DNA of 64,000 bases, from positions 186,001 through 250,000 of the forward strand of contig JAUSMV010000012.1 of NCBI GenBank assembly GCA_030645235.1. Direction: 5' to 3'. The number at the start of each line of letters is the position of its first letter. Within the stretch, counting starts at the first letter, position 1. Below, piece after piece: positions 60,881-64,000 of this stretch. The stretch is from Parvibaculum sp. (GTDB lineage: Bacteria; Pseudomonadota; Alphaproteobacteria; Parvibaculales; Parvibaculaceae). Below the pieces are notes generated by a model that did not search any database, was not told where the DNA came from, and saw nothing but the letters and a program-made list of their open reading frames with translations. The position numbers were made by a program, and so were the translations under genes.

Positions 60881-61897
60881 TTAAGCCTTTTCGAGGTCGG
60901 CTTTCCATGTGCCGAGCGAGGCGAGGCTGTTCATTTTGGCGCGGTGCGCAAAAGCTTTTTGCGCGGCGGCGACGTTTTCTTTTTTGCCTGCCCATGCTTT
61001 TTGCGGGGCGGCTTGCAGCGCGCGGCCGTAGGAGAAGGAGAGCGCCCACGGCAAAGGTCCGAGTTTGTTCATCGCGTCGAGATGGGCGGTGGCCAACTCA
61101 TCGGACTGGCCGCCGGAGAGGAAGACGATGCCGGGAATGGCAGCAGGCACCGTGCGCTTGAAGACTTTGATGGTCTTTTCAGCGACTTCCTGAACACCGG
61201 CTTGCGTTGCGCATTTTTTGCCGGAGACGACCATGTTGGGTTTCAGGATCGTGCCTTCGAGGAGCACGTTGTGACGTGCGAGTGCGTTGAAGAGCGAGCG
61301 GAGCGTCGTTTCGGTGACTTCGAAGCAACGGTCGGCTGTGTGGTCGCCGTCCATCAGCACTTCGGGTTCGACGATCGGGACGATGCCGTTCTTCTGGCAA
61401 AGAGCCGCGTAGCGTGCGAGGGCTTCGGTGTTGGCTTCGATGCAGGCATTGGTCGGGATCACGGGGGAAATGTCGATCACGGCGCGCCATTTCGCAAAGC
61501 GGGCGCCGAGCTTGTAATATTCGGCGAGGCGTTCATCGAGACCGTCAAGGCCTTCGGTGATGGTTTCGCCGGGGAAGCCCGCCATCGGCTTTGCGCCTGC
61601 ATCGACTTTGATGCCGGGGATGGAGCCTGCGGCTTTGATGATGTCCACGAGCGGTGTGCCGTCAGCGGCTTTCTGGCGGATGGTTTCGTCGTACAGGATG
61701 ACGCCGGAAATGTGGTTCTTCATCGCGTCGGTGGTGCGGAACATGAATTCGCGATAATCGCGGCGGCTTGTTTCCGTCGATTCAGTGTTGATGGCGTCGA
61801 AACGCTTTTTGATCGTGCCTGAGCTTTCGTCGGCGGCGAGGATGCCCTTGCCGGGCGCGACCATGGCTTTTGCGATCTGTTCCAGTGATTCAGTCAT
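60881..61897 (-). CDS. fba: Class I fructose-bisphosphate aldolase
   Basis: A 338-residue class I aldolase. Conserved blocks are GKGILAADESSGTIKKRF, DETIRQKAADG, VIDISPVIPT, IVPIVEPEVLMDGDHT and the Schiff-base segment ILKPNMVVSGKKC with the catalytic Lys. It cleaves fructose 1,6-bisphosphate without a metal. Most bacteria use class II, so class I is a useful character. It is 18 bp from pgk and follows it on minus, giving gap-pgk-fba. Confidence 0.95.
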   Translation of the reverse strand: MTESLEQIAKAMVAPGKGILAADESSGTIKKRFDAINTESTETSRRDYREFMFRTTDAMKNHISGVILYDETIRQKAADGTPLVDIIKAAGSIPGIKVDAGAKPMAGFPGETITEGLDGLDERLAEYYKLGARFAKWRAVIDISPVIPTNACIEANTEALARYAALCQKNGIVPIVEPEVLMDGDHTADRCFEVTETTLRSLFNALARHNVLLEGTILKPNMVVSGKKCATQAGVQEVAEKTIKVFKRTVPAAIPGIVFLSGGQSDELATAHLDAMNKLGPLPWALSFSYGRALQAAPQKAWAGKKENVAAAQKAFAHRAKMNSLASLGTWKADLEKA

Positions 61898-61915
61898 GTC
61901 TATCAGTCCTCTAAG

Positions 61916-63124
61916 TTAGTTACGTGCCAGCGCCGCAACGCCGGGCAGTTCAATGCCTTCCATCCATTCGAGGAAGGCTCCGCCAGCGGCGGACACATAG
62001 GTAAAGTCTTCAGTGGCACCGGCTTCATTGAGGGCGGCCACTGTGTCGCCGCCACCGGCGACGGAGATGAGCGAGCCCATTTTTGTCAGCATAGCGACGT
62101 GACGCGCGGCTGTGACCGTGCCGGTGTCGAAGGGCGACATTTCAAAGGCGCCGAGCGGGCCGTTCCAGACAACCGTCTTTGCCGTTTCGATGCGCCCGGC
62201 GATATAGGCGAGTGTGTCAACGCCGACATCGAGGATCATGCTGTCTTCGGGCACTTCGGAGACGGGGACCGTGACGCAAGGCGCACCGGCTTTAAACTCT
62301 TTGGCGACGACAACGTCGGTCGGCAGGATGATTTCGCAATTGGCGGAACGGGCGTTCGCCAAAATGTGACGCGCCGTGTCGAAGAGGTCGCGTTCGCAAA
62401 GCGACTTGCCCACCGCTTTGCCCTGAGCGGCGAGGAATGTGTTGGCCATGCCGCCGCCGATGACGAGGGCATCGACTTTTTTCACGAGATTGCCCAGCAG
62501 CGAAATCTTGGTCGAGACTTTTGCGCCACCGACAATGGCGACAACGGGATGCGTCGGATTGCCGAGCGCTGCGTCGAGCGCCTTGAGTTCGGCTTCCATC
62601 GCGCGACCGGCATAGGAGGGCAGTTCATGCGCGATGGCTTCGGTGGAGGCATGCGCGCGGTGGGCGCAGGAGAAAGCGTCGTTCACATAGACATTGCCAT
62701 TGGCGGCAAGGGCTGCGGCAAAATCGGGATCGTTGTTTTCTTCGCCTGCATGGAAGCGCGTGTTTTCCAGAACGATGACACCGCCATTGGGCAGTGCGTC
62801 GATGGATTTTGTTGCGAGGTCGCCGATGCAATCATGGGCGAAGGCGACTTTGCGTCCGAGGAAAGGTTCAAGCGCGGCGGCAACAGGCGCGAGCGAGTAT
62901 TTTGCTTCCGGTGCGCCTTTGGGGCGACCGAAATGCGAGAGCACAATGACCTTGGCGCCGCGATCGGACAGTTCCGTCAGCGTGCCCGCCACGCGTTCGA
63001 TGCGCGTTGTGTCGGTGATCTTGCCGTCTGCCATCGGCACATTGAGATCGGCGCGCACAAGCACCTTCAGGCCTTTGAGGCCGACGGCTTTGAAGAGATC
63101 ATCGAGGGTCTTATGCGTGGACAT
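61916..63124 (-). CDS. pgk: Phosphoglycerate kinase
   Basis: A 402-residue enzyme. It has [65 protein letters not shown] and a C-terminal GGGDTVAAL region. It converts 1,3-bisphosphoglycerate and ADP to 3-phosphoglycerate and ATP. It lies between gap and fba on minus; gap has a terminator, so pgk and fba need a second promoter or read-through. Confidence 0.97.
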   Translation of the reverse strand: MSTHKTLDDLFKAVGLKGLKVLVRADLNVPMADGKITDTTRIERVAGTLTELSDRGAKVIVLSHFGRPKGAPEAKYSLAPVAAALEPFLGRKVAFAHDCIGDLATKSIDALPNGGVIVLENTRFHAGEENNDPDFAAALAANGNVYVNDAFSCAHRAHASTEAIAHELPSYAGRAMEAELKALDAALGNPTHPVVAIVGGAKVSTKISLLGNLVKKVDALVIGGGMANTFLAAQGKAVGKSLCERDLFDTARHILANARSANCEIILPTDVVVAKEFKAGAPCVTVPVSEVPEDSMILDVGVDTLAYIAGRIETAKTVVWNGPLGAFEMSPFDTGTVTAARHVAMLTKMGSLISVAGGGDTVAALNEAGATEDFTYVSAAGGAFLEWMEGIELPGVAALARN

Positions 63125-63167
63125 TTGTTTGGTCTTTGTCGGAAAGAGTTACTTGCAAAGCAGATAG

Positions 63168-63202
63168 AAAAAACCCCTTCCCTCAAATGAGGAAAGGGGT
63201 TT
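63168..63202 (-). terminator. Terminator between gap and pgk
   Basis: AAACCCCTTCCCTC and GAGGAAAGGGGTTT form a 14-bp stem with one mismatch around an AAAT loop, and minus gives a T run of six. It ends gap transcription before pgk at 63124. Confidence 0.85.
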
Positions 63203-63210
63203 CAAGCAAA

Positions 63211-64000
63211 TCACTTCAGCAGCTTGCCCATCGCCACGGCGGTGTCGCCCATGCGGTTGGAGAAGCCCCATTCATTGTCGTACCAGGCGAGGATACGCAC
63301 GAGCTTGCCGTCGATAACCTGTGTCTGTGTCAGATCGAAGGTGGACGACGCCGGGTTGTGGTTGAAGTCAACGGAGACGAGCTTTTCGTCTGTTGTCGCC
63401 AGCACGCCTTTGAGCGGGCCTTTCGACGCGGCGATGATTGCGGCGTTCACTTCTTCGGCGGATGTCTTCTTCTTCGCGGTGAAGACGAGGTCGATCACAG
63501 AGACGTTGGCTGTGGGCACGCGGATCGATGTGCCGTCGAGCTTGCCTGCGAGTTCCGGCAGCACGAGGCCGACGGCCTTGGCGGCGCCCGTTGATGTCGG
63601 GATCATGGAGAGACCGGCGGCACGCGCACGCCGCGCGTCCGAGTGGAGCGTGTCCACTGTGTTCTGGTCGCCCGTATAGGCATGGATCGTCGTCATGTAG
63701 CCCTGTTCGATGCCGACGGCTTTGTTGAGCACAGCGGCGACGGGGGCGAGGCAGTTGGTGGTGCAGGAGGCGTTCGAGACGATCTTGTGGCTCTTCTTCA
63801 ACTGCTGATGGTTCACGCCGTAAACGACGGTGATGTCGGCGCCTTCAGCGGGGGCCGAGATCAGCACGCGCTTTGCGCCGGCTGTGAGATGCATGCCGGC
63901 TTTTTCTTTAGAGGTGAAAATGCCTGTGCATTCAAACGCAATGTCGATGCCGAGTTCGCCCCAGGGGAGCTTGGAGGGATCGCGTTCGGCCAAAACTTTG
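63211..64000 (-). CDS. gap: Glyceraldehyde-3-phosphate dehydrogenase, 5' part outside window
   Basis: The last 263 codons of GAPDH are present. The catalytic site is [12 protein letters not shown], and other blocks are [55 protein letters not shown] and [17 protein letters not shown]. The NAD-binding N-terminus lies beyond the right edge; reading continues into it without a stop. It is the head gene of the glycolytic run. Confidence 0.97.
   Translation of the reverse strand, partial: KVLAERDPSKLPWGELGIDIAFECTGIFTSKEKAGMHLTAGAKRVLISAPAEGADITVVYGVNHQQLKKSHKIVSNASCTTNCLAPVAAVLNKAVGIEQGYMTTIHAYTGDQNTVDTLHSDARRARAAGLSMIPTSTGAAKAVGLVLPELAGKLDGTSIRVPTANVSVIDLVFTAKKKTSAEEVNAAIIAASKGPLKGVLATTDEKLVSVDFNHNPASSTFDLTQTQVIDGKLVRILAWYDNEWGFSNRMGDTAVAMGKLLK

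Noticed and set aside
1-64000. tRNA, rRNA, CRISPR arrays and insertion sequences
   Set aside because: No T-loop signature in a cloverleaf context, no regularly spaced repeats and no transposase were found. The repeats seen are dispersed single units.

Overview
The window is chromosomal DNA from an alphaproteobacterium. The evidence is a set of class markers: GapR (DUF2312), RcdA (DUF1465), TrcR (DUF1013), DUF1192, DUF1244, two DUF465/YdcH-like proteins, COQ9, a PAS_5 protein, the 49-residue aa3-type cytochrome oxidase subunit IV, three-part proton-translocating transhydrogenase (pntAA-pntAB-pntB), and cysteine-free ribosomal proteins L31 and L36. Gene content (ubiquinone synthesis, class I aldolase, Baeyer-Villiger-type monooxygenase, propionyl-CoA synthetase) fits an aerobic heterotroph near Hyphomicrobiales or Parvibaculales; I cannot name a genus. 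I see no phage, insertion sequence, CRISPR array, rRNA or tRNA.

Layout. 1-4.4 kb: truncated alpha/beta hydrolase, rpmJ, HAD hydrolase, saccharopine-dehydrogenase-like oxidoreductase, TPR protein and hydrolase. 4.4-9.2 kb: pyk and glycerate 2-kinase on minus, then N-formylglutamate amidohydrolase, DUF1244 and gapR on plus. 9.1-13.7 kb: membrane-bound GH17 enzyme, NtrC-type regulator, OmpA-type lipoprotein. 13.8-18.5 kb: a tight run of M3 peptidase, UbiB-like kinase, thioesterase and hydrolase. 18.6-21.8 kb: oxidase subunit IV and pnt genes behind a palindromic operator. 22-30 kb: Rieske oxygenase cluster, rpsU, def-COQ9, purEK, EthA-like monooxygenase. 30-33 kb: diguanylate cyclase, ubiX and small proteins. 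33-36 kb: DUF2946 protein plus copper-type TonB receptor. 36-45 kb: acyl-CoA synthetase, PAP2 protein, prpE, ygiQ and a hybrid kinase with two FixL-like haem-PAS domains. 45-50 kb: trcR, quinone oxidoreductase, DUF1192, a candidate small RNA, rcdA, a STAS-less SulP transporter, rpmE. 50-53 kb: ABC exporter and paraoxonase-like lactonase. 53-60.7 kb: OmpA-like/MotA-like/MotB-like trio, inositol monophosphatase, efp, thiE, tex. 60.9-64 kb: glycolytic gap-pgk-fba run on minus.

How genes work together. Central carbon genes (pyk, glycerate kinase, gap-pgk-fba), redox (pnt, oxidase subunit IV) and ubiquinone genes (ubiX, COQ9, UbiB-like kinase) form the metabolic backbone. GapR, TrcR and RcdA belong to the alphaproteobacterial chromosome and cell-cycle control network.

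The most unusual features are non-coding. A family of about 145-bp intergenic elements has invariant architecture: a TATCCCC-N4-GGGGATA palindrome, a roughly 50-nt conserved core containing TCTTGCAAGA, and a closing TATCCCC. It occurs three times in full plus one degenerate copy. A small-RNA candidate with promoter, three hairpins and terminator lies between the DUF1192 gene and rcdA. Palindromic operator candidates sit at pntAA and at the EthA-like monooxygenase gene. The tandem FixL-like sensor kinase is the most unusual protein. I found no clear new defence system.
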